A stretch of 64,000 nt of DNA, taken from the NCBI RefSeq assembly GCF_900184265.1, contig NZ_FXXA01000002.1, forward strand, positions 1,324,918 through 1,388,917, read 5' to 3'. The stretch's first letter is position 1. Each line of letters opens with the position of its first letter. The notes beneath the pieces were generated by a model. It did no database searches. It saw nothing but the letters and a program-made list of their open reading frames with translations, and had not been told where the DNA came from. This document shows, piece after piece, positions 14,021 through 23,186 of the stretch. This DNA is from Eggerthella timonensis (lineage in GTDB: Bacteria > Actinomycetota > Coriobacteriia > Coriobacteriales > Eggerthellaceae). The position numbers were made by a program, and so were the translations under genes.

Positions 14021-14065
14021 ATGTCCCAAAGGTGCCTGTCCCCTTTGGGACACCCTTTGGGACAT
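14021..14065. repeat. REP-like compound palindrome
   Basis: ATGTCCCAAAGG (14021-14032) pairs with CCTTTGGGACAT (14054-14065). An extra CCCTTTGGGACA copy inside gives two alternative hairpins. It lies between convergent genes. It shares the GTCCC/GGGAC design of the 10414 element but has a different core. Confidence 0.7.
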
Positions 14066-14083
14066 TCGCGGAGGGATGGCGGG

Positions 14084-15823
14084 TTAACCGAGGAACGCGC
14101 CCACGGCTTTGCCGCATTCGCGACCGAGCGTGATGGCGAGGCCCAGGCTGACGCCGGGGATGGGCGTGATGTACTCGTAGCCGAAGCGGCGGCCGCAGTC
14201 GTTGCCCGACACGTACAGGCCGGGGATAGGCTCGAAGTTCTCATCGAGGGCGTTCTGGTCGCCGTCGGTGATGATGCCGCCGCAGGTGACCATCGTCTCG
14301 CCCAGCTCGGGCTCGAACGTGCAGGCGTAGTAGGGCGCCGTGTCGACGGGGAACAGCACGGCTTCGTCGCGGCCGAACTCCTGATCGGCGCCGGCGGCGC
14401 AGTAGCTGTTGTAGTTCTCGATGGTCTCGACGAAGGCGGCGACGGCGTCGCTTTCGAGCCCCATCTGCTTCGCGAGGCCCTCGAGCGTGTCGTCGGCGAT
14501 GAACTCGATGGTGGTCACCGGTCCCATGCCGCCCTTGTCGTCCTCGGCCTTCGCGGGCTCCTCGTAGGTGCCCTTGAAGATGGCGTACGCCTTGTCGAGC
14601 GACTCCTGCAGCGAGGCGATGTTCTCGTCCGTAGCCGTGAAGTCGGCGTGCTGCGGGATGGTGTACTGGCGGTACGTGGGGAAGTTCGCGTCGCACACGG
14701 CGTACTTCGCCTTGCGCGTCTTGTAGATGGTGGAGAGGCCGCGCTGCTCGGACGTGGGGTAGTACTCGTTGCAGAAGCGCTTGCCGTTCTCGTCGATCCA
14801 CACGGCCTGGGGCAGGCAGTTCATCTTGCCCGGCACCGAGAGGCCCTTCATGTTCATGCCGGGGATGGGGCAGGTTTCCAGGTGCGCGCCGGCCCAGTGG
14901 GCCATCTGCACGCCGCGGCCGTCGTTCGCCGACATCGAGGAGAGCTGCTCGTCGCCTACGAGCGCGCCGGCCATGTCGGGGATGAGGTCGGCCATCATCT
15001 CGGGGTTGCCGCCGAAGCCGCCGCATGCGATGACCACGGCCTTGCAGGTGAACTTCAGGTTGCCGTCGCTGCTGGTGGCCACGAGGCCGGCCACCTTGCC
15101 GTCGTCCATGATGACGTACTGGGCCTCGGTGCCGAACAGGAACTCGGCTCCGGCGGCCTTCGCGGCGGCGCGGTTGTACTCGTGGATCTTCGTCTGGTTG
15201 CAGTCGCCGTAGAAGCTGCACACGCTGGGCCAGAACTTGATGGGGCCCAGGTGGTCCATCTGGTGCTCGGTGGGCGGGAAGAAGGCGGTGGTCATGGTGG
15301 CGAGGTCGTCGTCGGTGAGGTCCGAGAGGTACCAGTCCATGTTCGCGCCGGAGTTCTGCGCGTACTTCATGACGAGCTCCTGGTTCGGGTAGTTCCCCGT
15401 GATGGTCATCCAGTTCTGGAAGAACTCGACCGGGTCGATCTCGGGCACGCCGCGCTCTTTGAGGATGCTCGCGTTGAGCGTGCCGGCCTCGTTACCCACG
15501 GCGGCGAAGGTGTCCTCGGGCTGCTTCTCGACGAGGAAGACCTTCTTGCCCTCTTCGGCCAGCTCGCGGCAGGCGGTGATGCCCGCGAAGCCGTGGCCGC
15601 AGACGACGACGTCGCAGTCGTACTCCTTCGCGAAGTCGGTGATCTCGGCCGGCGGCGTCTTCCAGCTCGACGCGTTTGCGGCGGAGGCGTTCGCGGAGCC
15701 TTCTTCGGCTCCGGCGCTGCTTGCCTGCGGTGCGCAGCCGGCAAGCCCCGCTCCGGCGGCGACGGCGGCGGTGGCGCCGAGACCCAAGAATGCGCGGCGC
15801 GATAGTCCGGTGGTGCTCTTCAT
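14084..15823 (-). CDS. Tat-exported FAD-dependent reductase (module B)
   Basis: The 579-residue protein has a twin-arginine signal SRRAFLGLGA (residues 8-17) and a lipobox-like LAGC near 28, so it is probably a surface lipoprotein. The FAD motif VCGHGFAGITACRELAEEG is near residue 75. The distal FAD loop GLYVSGNDCGRRFGYEY and PIPGVSLGLAITLGRE is close to the C-terminus. The fold is that of the fumarate reductase/succinate dehydrogenase flavoprotein family. The substrate is unknown. The ribosome site GGGAGGAACC precedes ATG 15823. It is divergent from the LuxR gene at 16101, which is frameshifted, so control of this reductase may be lost or altered. Confidence 0.87.
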   Translation of the reverse strand: MKSTTGLSRRAFLGLGATAAVAAGAGLAGCAPQASSAGAEEGSANASAANASSWKTPPAEITDFAKEYDCDVVVCGHGFAGITACRELAEEGKKVFLVEKQPEDTFAAVGNEAGTLNASILKERGVPEIDPVEFFQNWMTITGNYPNQELVMKYAQNSGANMDWYLSDLTDDDLATMTTAFFPPTEHQMDHLGPIKFWPSVCSFYGDCNQTKIHEYNRAAAKAAGAEFLFGTEAQYVIMDDGKVAGLVATSSDGNLKFTCKAVVIACGGFGGNPEMMADLIPDMAGALVGDEQLSSMSANDGRGVQMAHWAGAHLETCPIPGMNMKGLSVPGKMNCLPQAVWIDENGKRFCNEYYPTSEQRGLSTIYKTRKAKYAVCDANFPTYRQYTIPQHADFTATDENIASLQESLDKAYAIFKGTYEEPAKAEDDKGGMGPVTTIEFIADDTLEGLAKQMGLESDAVAAFVETIENYNSYCAAGADQEFGRDEAVLFPVDTAPYYACTFEPELGETMVTCGGIITDGDQNALDENFEPIPGLYVSGNDCGRRFGYEYITPIPGVSLGLAITLGRECGKAVGAFLG

Positions 15824-16100
15824 GGTGGTTCCTCCCTTGCTCCTTGTGCGGTTCTCTTTGGTTCTTGGTTCGTTCCGCCCGGCCGGGTTCGTGCCGGGTG
15901 GATGCCGGGCATGCTAGGCGCTGCGGGCGACGGGCGTAATCGCGGCGTTGGGGGATTGAGTCTCGCAGCCCCTCGCGGAAATGGGGTATATATGTAAACC
16001 CGCAGGTAGGAGGTTCGCTGTTGGGGGCGGCTGAGGAGGGTGCTTGCGCTATACTTGAGCGAACGAAGGCATCGCACGACAGAGCGAAGGGAGGGCTCGA

Positions 16101-17523
16101 GTGCGTTTTTCGCAGGACTTCAAGCTGGAATCGCTGCTGTTCGTCGCGTTTTTCGCCACGCTGCCGCTCTATTCTCCGAACCTCGTGATGTTCCACGATC
16201 TGCTGAGCGGGTCGGAAGCGTTCATGCCGCCGTTCGTGAACACGATGATGGTGAGCGCGGTGGCGATAGGGCTGGGCGTGGCCCTCGTCTCGACGCGTCG
16301 AGGCGTTGCGACGTTCGTGCGGTTTCCCGCCGTGTTGGCGAGCACGGTGTGCTACCTCGCGGGGTTCGGCCTGTTCGCGCTCACGCTCGGCGTCGAGGGG
16401 TTCGGCTCCGAGGGGCTTGCCATGGCGGCCGGCATCGCGGTCTCGCTGGGCGTGGTGCCGCTGTGCGTGGCGTGGGGGACGTACTTGTCCGTGCTCGACC
16501 TGCGCCAGGCGCTGCTGTCGTTCTCGCTGATGATCGGCGTGGCATCGCTGGTGGAGCTGCTGCTGTCGGCGGTGGAGATCCGCGTGGGGCTCGTGGCGTA
16601 CGGCCTGCTGCTGGTGCTGGGGTGCGTGCTGCCGTGCTGGAAGGCGGCGCGCGGGTCGCTCGCGCGCGTGGCCGGCGGGGCGGGCGGCGAAGATCGCGAG
16701 CTCGAGCGCTTCGCCACCGAGGCCGCGGGGGCGATCGGCGGCCGCGAAGGGCTGTTGCGCGGCGTGCGCGGCATGGCGTCGGTGCTGGCGATGCCGTTCG
16801 CGGGGCTGCTCGTGTTCGCGTTCGTCATGGGCGTGCGCAAGTTCCTCGTGTTCGACCTGTTCTACGTCGAGGCGCTCGGCGGCATCGTGGCGGCGCTCGT
16901 GGTGCTGCCGCTGTGCCTGGTGAAGACGGAGCGGCCGCTGCTGTCGCTGATCTACCAGGTGCTGCTGCCGCTGTTCGCGCTCGTGCTCGTGGTGCTGAAC
17001 AGCTTCCCGGTGGGCACGGTGTTCCAGTGGCTCGCGGCGACGTTCTCGTACGTGTTCTACGGCGTGGTGGGCATCCTGGCGCTGGCCAGCCTGTGCGCGA
17101 TGGCCCATGCACGCGAGTTTCCGCCGACGCTCATCTACGGGCTGACCGTGTCGGGCTTCGCGCTGGCGTCGCTCGGCGGCATCGTGTGCGGGGCGCTGCC
17201 TCCGTTCGAGGATCAGCAGGGCGGGCCCATCCTGCTGGTGGTGAGCACGATCTACTTCGCGGCGCTCGTGGCCGCGCCGCTGCTGATGGCGTGGCGGCGC
17301 GAGGGGCGCGACGGCGGCGATGCCGTGAATCGCGGGCGAGCGCGGCCTGTCGCCGCGGGAGACGGAGGTGCTAGCGTATCTGGGGCGCGGCCACGGCATC
17401 GTGTTCGTGGCGAGCACGCTGGTCATTTCCGAGAGCACCGTGCGCACGCACGTGAAGAGCATCTACCGCAAGCTCGAGGTCTCGTCGCGCGAGGAGCTGC
17501 TGCAGCTGATCGACGAGGAGTGA
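16101..17523 (+). pseudogene. membrane LuxR-family regulator with a frameshift before the DNA-binding domain (module B)
   Basis: Translation from GTG 16101 (GAAGGGAGGG upstream) gives about 400 residues with ten or more membrane segments, ending ...LLMAWRREGRDGGDAV. The same frame then loses LuxR similarity. In the +1 frame from about 17329 the DNA reads GLSPRETEVLAYLGRGHGI, then STVRTHVKSIYRKLEVSSREELLQL, and stops at 17521-17523: an intact LuxR helix-turn-helix. One extra base (or two missing) in about 17325-17345 breaks the gene. As it stands, the in-frame product runs to 17540 without a DNA-binding domain. A sequencing error is possible. A TATACT -10 lies near 16050. Confidence 0.8.
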
Positions 17524-17561
17524 GCGTGGCTTCGGGTTAGGGCGGTAGCGTTTCGGCGCTG

Positions 17562-17598
17562 TTTCATGTATACTGCATGTAAAACGCATGACATGAAA
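17562..17598 (+). promoter_or_regulatory. promoter and inverted-repeat operator of the toxin-antitoxin pair
   Basis: TTTCATGT (17562-17569) is exactly mirrored by ACATGAAA (17591-17598). A -10 TATACT (17569-17574) lies inside, and internal GCATG half-sites occur. This fits autorepression by a ribbon-helix-helix antitoxin. Confidence 0.6.
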
Positions 17599-17607
17599 GG
17601 AGTCGCT

Positions 17608-17991
17608 ATGCCCGCTTTGCAGGTACGAGATTTCCCCGACGATTTGTACGAGCAGCTGAAAGCGTACGCCGCGAGTCAGCATCGCAGCGTGGCGCAGCAG
17701 ACCATCGTGGCAGTCGAGCAGATGCTCGAGGCGGCCGACGCGCAGCACTATTGGGACGGTCGGGAGCTGCACCGCCTGGAACGTCGCCCGCGCTACCTCG
17801 ATTACGACACCGAGGAAGAGCGAGCCGCCCGCATTGAAAAGCGCAAGAAGCTGTTCGCGGAGATCGCAAAAAACAAAGCGAACTATCCAGATGATATGCC
17901 GAGTGCGGTTGAGATGGTGCATGAAGGCCGCCGTGAACGTGATCGTCAAATAAGCGATAGTCTTGGTCTGCCCTACGACGAAGAGGTCTAA
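17608..17991 (+). CDS. FitA/VapB-like antitoxin
   Basis: The 127-residue protein opens with a ribbon-helix-helix region, LQVRDFPDDLYEQLKAYAA then SVAQQTIVAVEQMLEAA (residues 3-43), as in FitA/Arc-type antitoxins. The rest is a charged, largely helical tail, longer than the usual ~80-residue FitA. The C-terminus would wrap the PIN toxin. ATG 17608 has GAAAGGAG upstream. The stop is 1 nt from the toxin ATG, so the two are co-translated. The tail's lower GC and use of A/T-ending codons, unlike the neighbours, suggest horizontal origin. Confidence 0.85.
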   Translation: MPALQVRDFPDDLYEQLKAYAASQHRSVAQQTIVAVEQMLEAADAQHYWDGRELHRLERRPRYLDYDTEEERAARIEKRKKLFAEIAKNKANYPDDMPSAVEMVHEGRRERDRQISDSLGLPYDEEV

Positions 17992-17992
17992 T

Positions 17993-18403
17993 ATGATCGT
18001 CCTTGATTGCAATGCGGCCGTCGAGATTGCTCGGGGGACGGAGAACGGCAACGCCCTCATGATCCTCATGGATAACAATGAGAAATCGATCGCCCCGCAA
18101 TTCTTTGCGTACGAGCTCGCAAACGTAGTGAGCAAATATGCAAGAGGGGGCTATATCGCCCGCGACGCCGCACTCGAATTGGGCCATCAAGCGCTTGAGC
18201 TGATCGATGAATTCCAAGACGATAGAAACCTGTGGGAAGAGGTTGTAGCGGAGTCGATACGTTTGAAGCATTCGTCATACGACATGCTGTATCTCGTGCT
18301 CGCGCGACGCAATGCGGCTACGTTGTTCACGCTTGATCGCACGCTGCAGCAGCTATGCCTGGACAACGGGGTGAACTGCGTGCTGACGGATACGGCGTTC
18401 TAG
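17993..18403 (+). CDS. PIN-domain ribonuclease toxin, VapC/FitB type
   Basis: This 136-residue protein has the four acidic PIN positions: Asp in MIVLDCNAAVE (residue 5), Glu in FAYELANVV (about 42), Asp in SSYDMLYLVLA (about 95), and Asp in LFTLDRTL (about 113). These would coordinate Mg2+ for cleavage of RNA, often tRNA or rRNA in this family. It directly follows its antitoxin. The codon use is relatively AT-rich against its surroundings. The pair sits at the distal edge of the accessory block between hisS and aspS. Confidence 0.87.
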   Translation: MIVLDCNAAVEIARGTENGNALMILMDNNEKSIAPQFFAYELANVVSKYARGGYIARDAALELGHQALELIDEFQDDRNLWEEVVAESIRLKHSSYDMLYLVLARRNAATLFTLDRTLQQLCLDNGVNCVLTDTAF

Positions 18404-18505
18404 CGGGGCGTTCGCGCGCATTTTGCATGAAGGTAGCTGCTCGGATGCGTGCATCGCACGCACTTTGCACACGCGATGCAGTACAATGACTAGGTTTGAG
18501 TAACG

Positions 18506-18532
18506 TCTGCCGCGTCCTGGACGGACGGCAGA
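18506..18532 (+). promoter_or_regulatory. hairpin in the aspS 5' leader
   Basis: TCTGCCG (18506-18512) pairs with CGGCAGA (18526-18532), downstream of a TACAAT -10 (18482-18487) and 37 nt before the aspS start. There is no T run, so it is more likely an mRNA-stability or translation-control element than a terminator. Confidence 0.4.
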
Positions 18533-18569
18533 TGCAGATAGCAGTGCTGAGGAGCAAGGAACCAACGTT

Positions 18570-20348
18570 ATGACGGACTTCATGAACGAATACTGCATGC
18601 ACACCGCCACGTGCGGCGAGCTGCGCAAGGGCGACGTCGGCCGCGAGGTCGTGCTGACGGGCTGGGCGTGGCACAACCGCGACCACGGCGGCCTCATCTT
18701 CATCGACCTGCGCGATCGCGCAGGCTACACGCAGGTGGTCGTCGACCCCGACTGCGTGAGCGCCGACGACTTCGCGAAGGCCGAGCACCTGGGTCGCGAG
18801 TATGTGCTGAAGATCGCGGGCACGGTGCGCGATCGCGGTGCGGAAGCCGTCAACCCGAACATGGCCACGGGCGAGATCGAGGTGCTGGCGAATTCCGTCG
18901 AGGTCCTGAACACGAGCGTCACCCCGCCGTTCTCCATCGAAGACGGCATCGAGACGGACGAGACCACACGCATGAAGTGGCGCTACCTCGATATCCGTCG
19001 TCCCGAGATGTTCGAGGCCTTGCACCTGCGCCACAAGGTGGCCCAGGCCATGCGCGGCGCGCTGAACGAGCGCGGCTTCCTCGAGGTGGAGACGCCCATC
19101 CTGGCGAACTCCACGCCCGAGGGCGCGCGCGACTACATCGTGCCGAGCCGTCCGAACCCGGGCCGCTTCTACGCGCTGCCGCAGAGCCCGCAGCAGTTCA
19201 AGCAGATGCTCATGGTGGGCGGCATCGAGCGCTACTACCAGATCGCCCGGTGCTTCCGCGACGAGGACCTGCGCGCCGACCGTCAGCCCGAGTTCACGCA
19301 GGTGGACATCGAGATGGGCTTCGTGCAGGGTGAGGACGTGATGAACCTCATGGAGGACGTCATGGCCGAGACGCTGCAGGCCGTGGGCGTCGATCACGCG
19401 TTCCCGCTGCAGCGCATGCAGTACCGCGAGTCCATGGACCGCTTCGGCAACGACCGTCCCGACACGCGTTTCGGCATGGAGCTGAAGGACATCACCGACA
19501 TCGTGAAGGACACGGGCTTCAAGGTGTTCTCGAGCGTGGCGCAGTCCGGCGGCGTAGTGAAGGCCATCAACGCGAAGGGCGCGGGCGACTGGAGCCGCGG
19601 CGACGTGGAGAAGCTGGCCGACATCGCGGCCGAGAACGGCGCGAAGGGCATGGCCTGGATCGCGTTCACGACCGACGGCAAGGAGAAGAGCCCCATCATC
19701 AAGTTCTTCAGCGATGAGGAGTTCGCCGCGCTCAAGGAGGCCATGGACGTGGAGCCGGGCGACCTGCTGCTGTTCGCCGCCGACACCTACGAGGTGGCGA
19801 GCGCCGTGCTGAGCGCGCTGCGTCTGCACATGGCCGAGGCGCTGAACGTGCCGCGCGAGGGCCATCAGCTGCTGTGGGTGGTGAACTTCCCCATGTTCAA
19901 GTACGACGAGGACGAGAAGAAGTACGCCGCCGAGCACCATCCGTTCACCCACGTGCTGGACGAGGACGTGAACAAGATCGAGAGCGACCCGCTGGCGTGC
20001 GGCAGCTACAGCTACGACCTCGTGATGGACGGCTTCGAAGTGGGCGGCGGTACCATCCGTATCCACAACGCCGACGAGCAGCGCGCCGTGCTGCGCACGT
20101 GCGGCCTGAGCGATGAGGAGATCGAGGAGAAGTTCGGCCACCTCATCCACGCGCTCGAGCTGGGTGCGCCGCCGCACGGCGGCATCGCGCTGGGCCTCGA
20201 CCGCCTGGTCATGCTGCTGGGCGGCAAGGCGTCCATCCGCGACGTCATCGCCTTCCCGAAGACGAGCAGCGCGAGCGACCCGATGACGGGCGCCCCGAGC
20301 GCCGTGACGGGCCGCCAGCTCAAGGAAGTCAACCTGCGCACGCTGTAG
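18570..20348 (+). CDS. aspS: aspartate-tRNA ligase
   Basis: The 592-residue class IIb synthetase is of bacterial type. It has an N-terminal OB-fold ([19 protein letters not shown], about residues 31-49), motif 2 in [20 protein letters not shown] (about 213-232), a long GAD insertion domain in the middle, and motif 3 [13 protein letters not shown] (about 536-548). It charges tRNA-Asp in the cytoplasm. ATG 18570 has GGAGCAAGGA upstream; Met5 and Met10 are later in-frame alternatives. It is followed by a strong terminator. Confidence 0.97.
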   Translation: MTDFMNEYCMHTATCGELRKGDVGREVVLTGWAWHNRDHGGLIFIDLRDRAGYTQVVVDPDCVSADDFAKAEHLGREYVLKIAGTVRDRGAEAVNPNMATGEIEVLANSVEVLNTSVTPPFSIEDGIETDETTRMKWRYLDIRRPEMFEALHLRHKVAQAMRGALNERGFLEVETPILANSTPEGARDYIVPSRPNPGRFYALPQSPQQFKQMLMVGGIERYYQIARCFRDEDLRADRQPEFTQVDIEMGFVQGEDVMNLMEDVMAETLQAVGVDHAFPLQRMQYRESMDRFGNDRPDTRFGMELKDITDIVKDTGFKVFSSVAQSGGVVKAINAKGAGDWSRGDVEKLADIAAENGAKGMAWIAFTTDGKEKSPIIKFFSDEEFAALKEAMDVEPGDLLLFAADTYEVASAVLSALRLHMAEALNVPREGHQLLWVVNFPMFKYDEDEKKYAAEHHPFTHVLDEDVNKIESDPLACGSYSYDLVMDGFEVGGGTIRIHNADEQRAVLRTCGLSDEEIEEKFGHLIHALELGAPPHGGIALGLDRLVMLLGGKASIRDVIAFPKTSSASDPMTGAPSAVTGRQLKEVNLRTL

Positions 20349-20394
20349 GGGAGCGATCTGGGCGTTTTCGTCCACGCGCGCCAATCGGATTGGT

Positions 20395-20430
20395 AGGAGC
20401 CCTCTGTGATCGGAGGGCTCCTTTGGTTTT
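20395..20430 (+). terminator. intrinsic terminator after aspS
   Basis: AGGAGCCCTC (20395-20404) pairs with GAGGGCTCCT (20413-20422), followed by TTGGTTTT. It lies between aspS and the convergent Fic gene. Confidence 0.85.
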
Positions 20431-20440
20431 GGAGAGCGCG

Positions 20441-21493
20441 CTAGAGCGGGGTTTTTACGTATCCGGTACTGCGGCCCTTGCCGACTTTTTCGATATAGCC
20501 CTGTTTTTGCAGGTCGGCCAGCGTTCGCTCCACGGTGGTTGTCGAGATGTCGGGGCATTCGGCTAGGATATCGGCTTTGGTCACCTTGCCGACTTTTCGC
20601 TCGAATACCGCTTCGATGCGCTCGGGTTTGCTCAGCCTGCCGGTCACGAGGCCGTCGACGCGGTTTTCAAAATCACGGTAGGCCGCAAGCACGACGCCCA
20701 GCAGATAGCGCACGAACGGAGCGTACGCGTTTTCGCCATCTATCCATCCGGTTGAACACGCCTGCAAGGACTCATAATAAGTACTCTTGCTTTTTTCGAT
20801 CTCCGTTTCGATGCTGATGTATTTTCCCACTACATATCCAGCGCGATACAGGATAAGCAGGGTGAGCAAACGGCTCATGCGGCCATTTCCGTCGTTGAAC
20901 GGATGGATGCATACGAAATCGAACGTGAACATCGCTATGAGGAGCAAGGGGTCGTATACGTTTGCCTTGAGAGCTTCGTCGAATGCGCCACACAGCTCAT
21001 CGAGTGCTGCGGGGGCGGTGACGGCCGGCATGGGCTGGAAGCGCACGCGTTTCTCGCCGTTTGCATCGAACTCGATTATGGCGTTGTCGGAGTCCTTCCA
21101 TGTCCCGCCGAACGACGCACCGGTATGTCGGTACAGGTCGCGATGCAGTTGAAGGATGACGCGCGGCTCAAGGGCTATGTAGTCATAGCTTTCGTGGATG
21201 GTGGCTAACACGTCGCGGTATCCGGCGATCTCGGCTTCGTTGCGGTTCTGCGGATCCGCTTTTTGTGCCATGATCTCGTTGAGTCGCTTATCGGTGGTGA
21301 ATATGCCCTCGATTCTGTTCGAGGCCCGCGTGCTTTGGATTTTCGCTGTTTCGCACAGCGTCTCGAGCACATCGGCTTTCGCTTCGAGATAGAGCGCTTG
21401 CTTCCCTTTGTATTCATGAATGGCAGAAACAGCGTTGTTGATGTCCGGTGCCAGCAATTCGTCGGGGAGGTGCCAGTAATCGAAAATCCTCAT
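20441..21493 (-). CDS. Fic/DOC-family AMP-transferase-like protein with C-terminal winged helix
   Basis: The 350-residue protein has the Fic catalytic loop HPFNDGNGRMSR (about residues 192-203). It also has an N-terminal inhibitory-helix motif STRASNRIEG (about 53-62), so it is a self-inhibited class II Fic, usually transferring AMP or another nucleotide moiety to a protein hydroxyl. The last ~70 residues (KVTKADILAECPDISTTTVE...) form a winged-helix domain, suggesting DNA binding. The start ATG 21493 follows a large palindrome upstream. The target protein is unknown. Confidence 0.88.
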   Translation of the reverse strand: MRIFDYWHLPDELLAPDINNAVSAIHEYKGKQALYLEAKADVLETLCETAKIQSTRASNRIEGIFTTDKRLNEIMAQKADPQNRNEAEIAGYRDVLATIHESYDYIALEPRVILQLHRDLYRHTGASFGGTWKDSDNAIIEFDANGEKRVRFQPMPAVTAPAALDELCGAFDEALKANVYDPLLLIAMFTFDFVCIHPFNDGNGRMSRLLTLLILYRAGYVVGKYISIETEIEKSKSTYYESLQACSTGWIDGENAYAPFVRYLLGVVLAAYRDFENRVDGLVTGRLSKPERIEAVFERKVGKVTKADILAECPDISTTTVERTLADLQKQGYIEKVGKGRSTGYVKTPL

Positions 21494-21523
21494 ATGCCGA
21501 TGCCCTTTCTGCCTCAGAGTGTC

Positions 21524-21562
21524 TTTTTCTGCATCATTATATACAAAAATGATGCAGAAAAA
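21524..21562. promoter_or_regulatory. 15-bp perfect inverted repeat in the fic/MATE divergent region
   Basis: The arm TTTTTCTGCATCATT (21524-21538) is exactly mirrored at 21548-21562 across a 9-nt AT-rich loop. The site lies 31 bp upstream of the Fic start and overlaps its likely promoter. The winged-helix domain of the Fic protein is a candidate binder. Confidence 0.6.
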
Positions 21563-21773
21563 TCGAATATGAGGTAGAAAACAATCTGCGCTCTGTCGCG
21601 CTCCATCGACGCGAAGCGGCGTCCGTGAAAAAATAAAGGCACCTGTGAAATAGGTCTTGCATTGATATGAAGGTACTTGTATGATGCCAATCAACAGGTA
21701 CCTTAGAAACTGCATCGGCCTGATAATTCGGCGCAGGGTTCTCAGGTCAAAGATCTCTCGACAGGAGCTTTGC

Positions 21774-23174
21774 ATGAAACATGATAACGATTACTACTTG
21801 CGCGAAGCGGCGCCTGTGAGTGCCATCGCGCACATGTGCGTGCCGTTGCTGGCCGCGATGGGCGTGATGACGCTGGCCTCGCTTGTCGACGCGTTCTTCG
21901 TCGGCCAGCTGGGCGACACGGCGGCCCTCGCCGCGATTGCGCTCGCGCTGCCGTTCACCACGGGCCTCATGGCGGTGGGCGATTTGCTGGGCACGGGCGG
22001 CAGCACGTTTATCGCGCGTTTGCTGGGCGCGGGTAAAGCAGGGGAGGCCAAGCGCGTATCAGCGACGAACCACGCGCTCGCCCTCGTCTTCGGCGTGATC
22101 GCCGCAGTGCTGAGCCTCGCGTTCCTCGAGCCGCTGGCGAACCTGCTGGGCGCGACGGGCGACACGCTCGCGCCGACGATGACGTACCTGGGCATCCTGG
22201 CCGCTGGCGCGCCGTTGGCGGTGCTGAGCTTCGTGCTCGATCAGGACGTGCGCGCCGAGGGCGCTGCGAAGGCGTCGATGATCGGCACCATCATCTCGGC
22301 GGTGGCGAACTTGGTGCTCGACCCGCTGTTCATATTCGCCTTCGGGTGGGGCGTGGCGGGCGCTGCGCTCGCCACAGTGGCCTCATGGCTGGTCGGCGCA
22401 ATGTACCTCGTGGTGTACGTCAAGCGCGGCGGCACCCAGAGCATCTCGCCCAAAGACGCCCTGTTCACCGCTCCCGTGCTCAAGGAGATCCTGAGCGTCG
22501 GGTTCTCCGCGTTCGCCATGACGCTGCTCATGACCGTATCGGCGTGGGTGCTCGACGTGCTGGCCGCCGGATACTCGGCTGCGACGGTGGCGGGCATCGG
22601 CATCGCGTTCCGCGTCTCGATGTTCGCGGGGCTGTTCACGGTTGCGGCCACGGTGGGTGTCGTGCCGCTCATCGGGTACGCGTACGCCGCTGGCAACCGG
22701 ACGCGCATCAAGGAGCTCGTGAAGACGGTGGCGCTCATCCTGGCCGTGCTGCTGGCCGCTGCCGGCGCCGCGCTGCTCGTGTTCGGCCGTCCGCTGGTGG
22801 GCGTGTTCTCAAGCGATCCGGCCGTGATCGAAGTGGGGATGTTCGCGCTGATCGCGCTCGTGGCGGGCGTGTTCGTCTCAAGCGCGTCCGAGCTGATCTT
22901 GGGCATGCTGCAGGCGCTTGGCCGGGGCGTTCCCGCCTCGGTGGTGTCGGTGGCGCGCGGCGTGATCACCATCGCGCTGTACGTGGCGGGCAACGCGCTG
23001 TTCGCGTTCACCGGGCTGATGCTGGCCGGGGTGGCGAGCGAGGCGCTGGCGCTCATCGTGGCGTTGGCCTTCGTGCCCTACCTCGTGAAGAAGGTGCGCG
23101 GCGCAGGTCGTGCCGACAAGGAAATCGAGACGACCGAGGCGGTTCTGATCGCGCCGGCGCTCGAAGTGAGATAA
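21774..23174 (+). CDS. MATE-family multidrug efflux transporter
   Basis: The 466-residue protein has twelve predicted membrane segments in two MatE halves. The first half contains MTLASLVDAFFVGQLGDTAALAAIALALPF, a typical MATE entrance region, and GDLLGTGGSTFIARLLGAG. The second half repeats the pattern after about residue 240. It would export cationic drugs or metabolites using Na+ or H+. ATG 21774 has ACAGGAG upstream. A 7-bp inverted repeat AAGGTAC/GTACCTT (21670-21714) lies in the leader. The MarR gene starts 13 nt after the stop, so it probably controls this operon. Confidence 0.93.
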   Translation: MKHDNDYYLREAAPVSAIAHMCVPLLAAMGVMTLASLVDAFFVGQLGDTAALAAIALALPFTTGLMAVGDLLGTGGSTFIARLLGAGKAGEAKRVSATNHALALVFGVIAAVLSLAFLEPLANLLGATGDTLAPTMTYLGILAAGAPLAVLSFVLDQDVRAEGAAKASMIGTIISAVANLVLDPLFIFAFGWGVAGAALATVASWLVGAMYLVVYVKRGGTQSISPKDALFTAPVLKEILSVGFSAFAMTLLMTVSAWVLDVLAAGYSAATVAGIGIAFRVSMFAGLFTVAATVGVVPLIGYAYAAGNRTRIKELVKTVALILAVLLAAAGAALLVFGRPLVGVFSSDPAVIEVGMFALIALVAGVFVSSASELILGMLQALGRGVPASVVSVARGVITIALYVAGNALFAFTGLMLAGVASEALALIVALAFVPYLVKKVRGAGRADKEIETTEAVLIAPALEVR

Positions 23175-23186
23175 GGAACCTTTATA

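Noticed and set aside
13988-15805. A 605-codon open frame on the plus strand opposite the module B flavoprotein
   Set aside because: It is the antisense shadow of a high-GC gene. The minus-strand frame has a Tat signal, a ribosome site and full flavoprotein motifs; the plus-strand translation has none.
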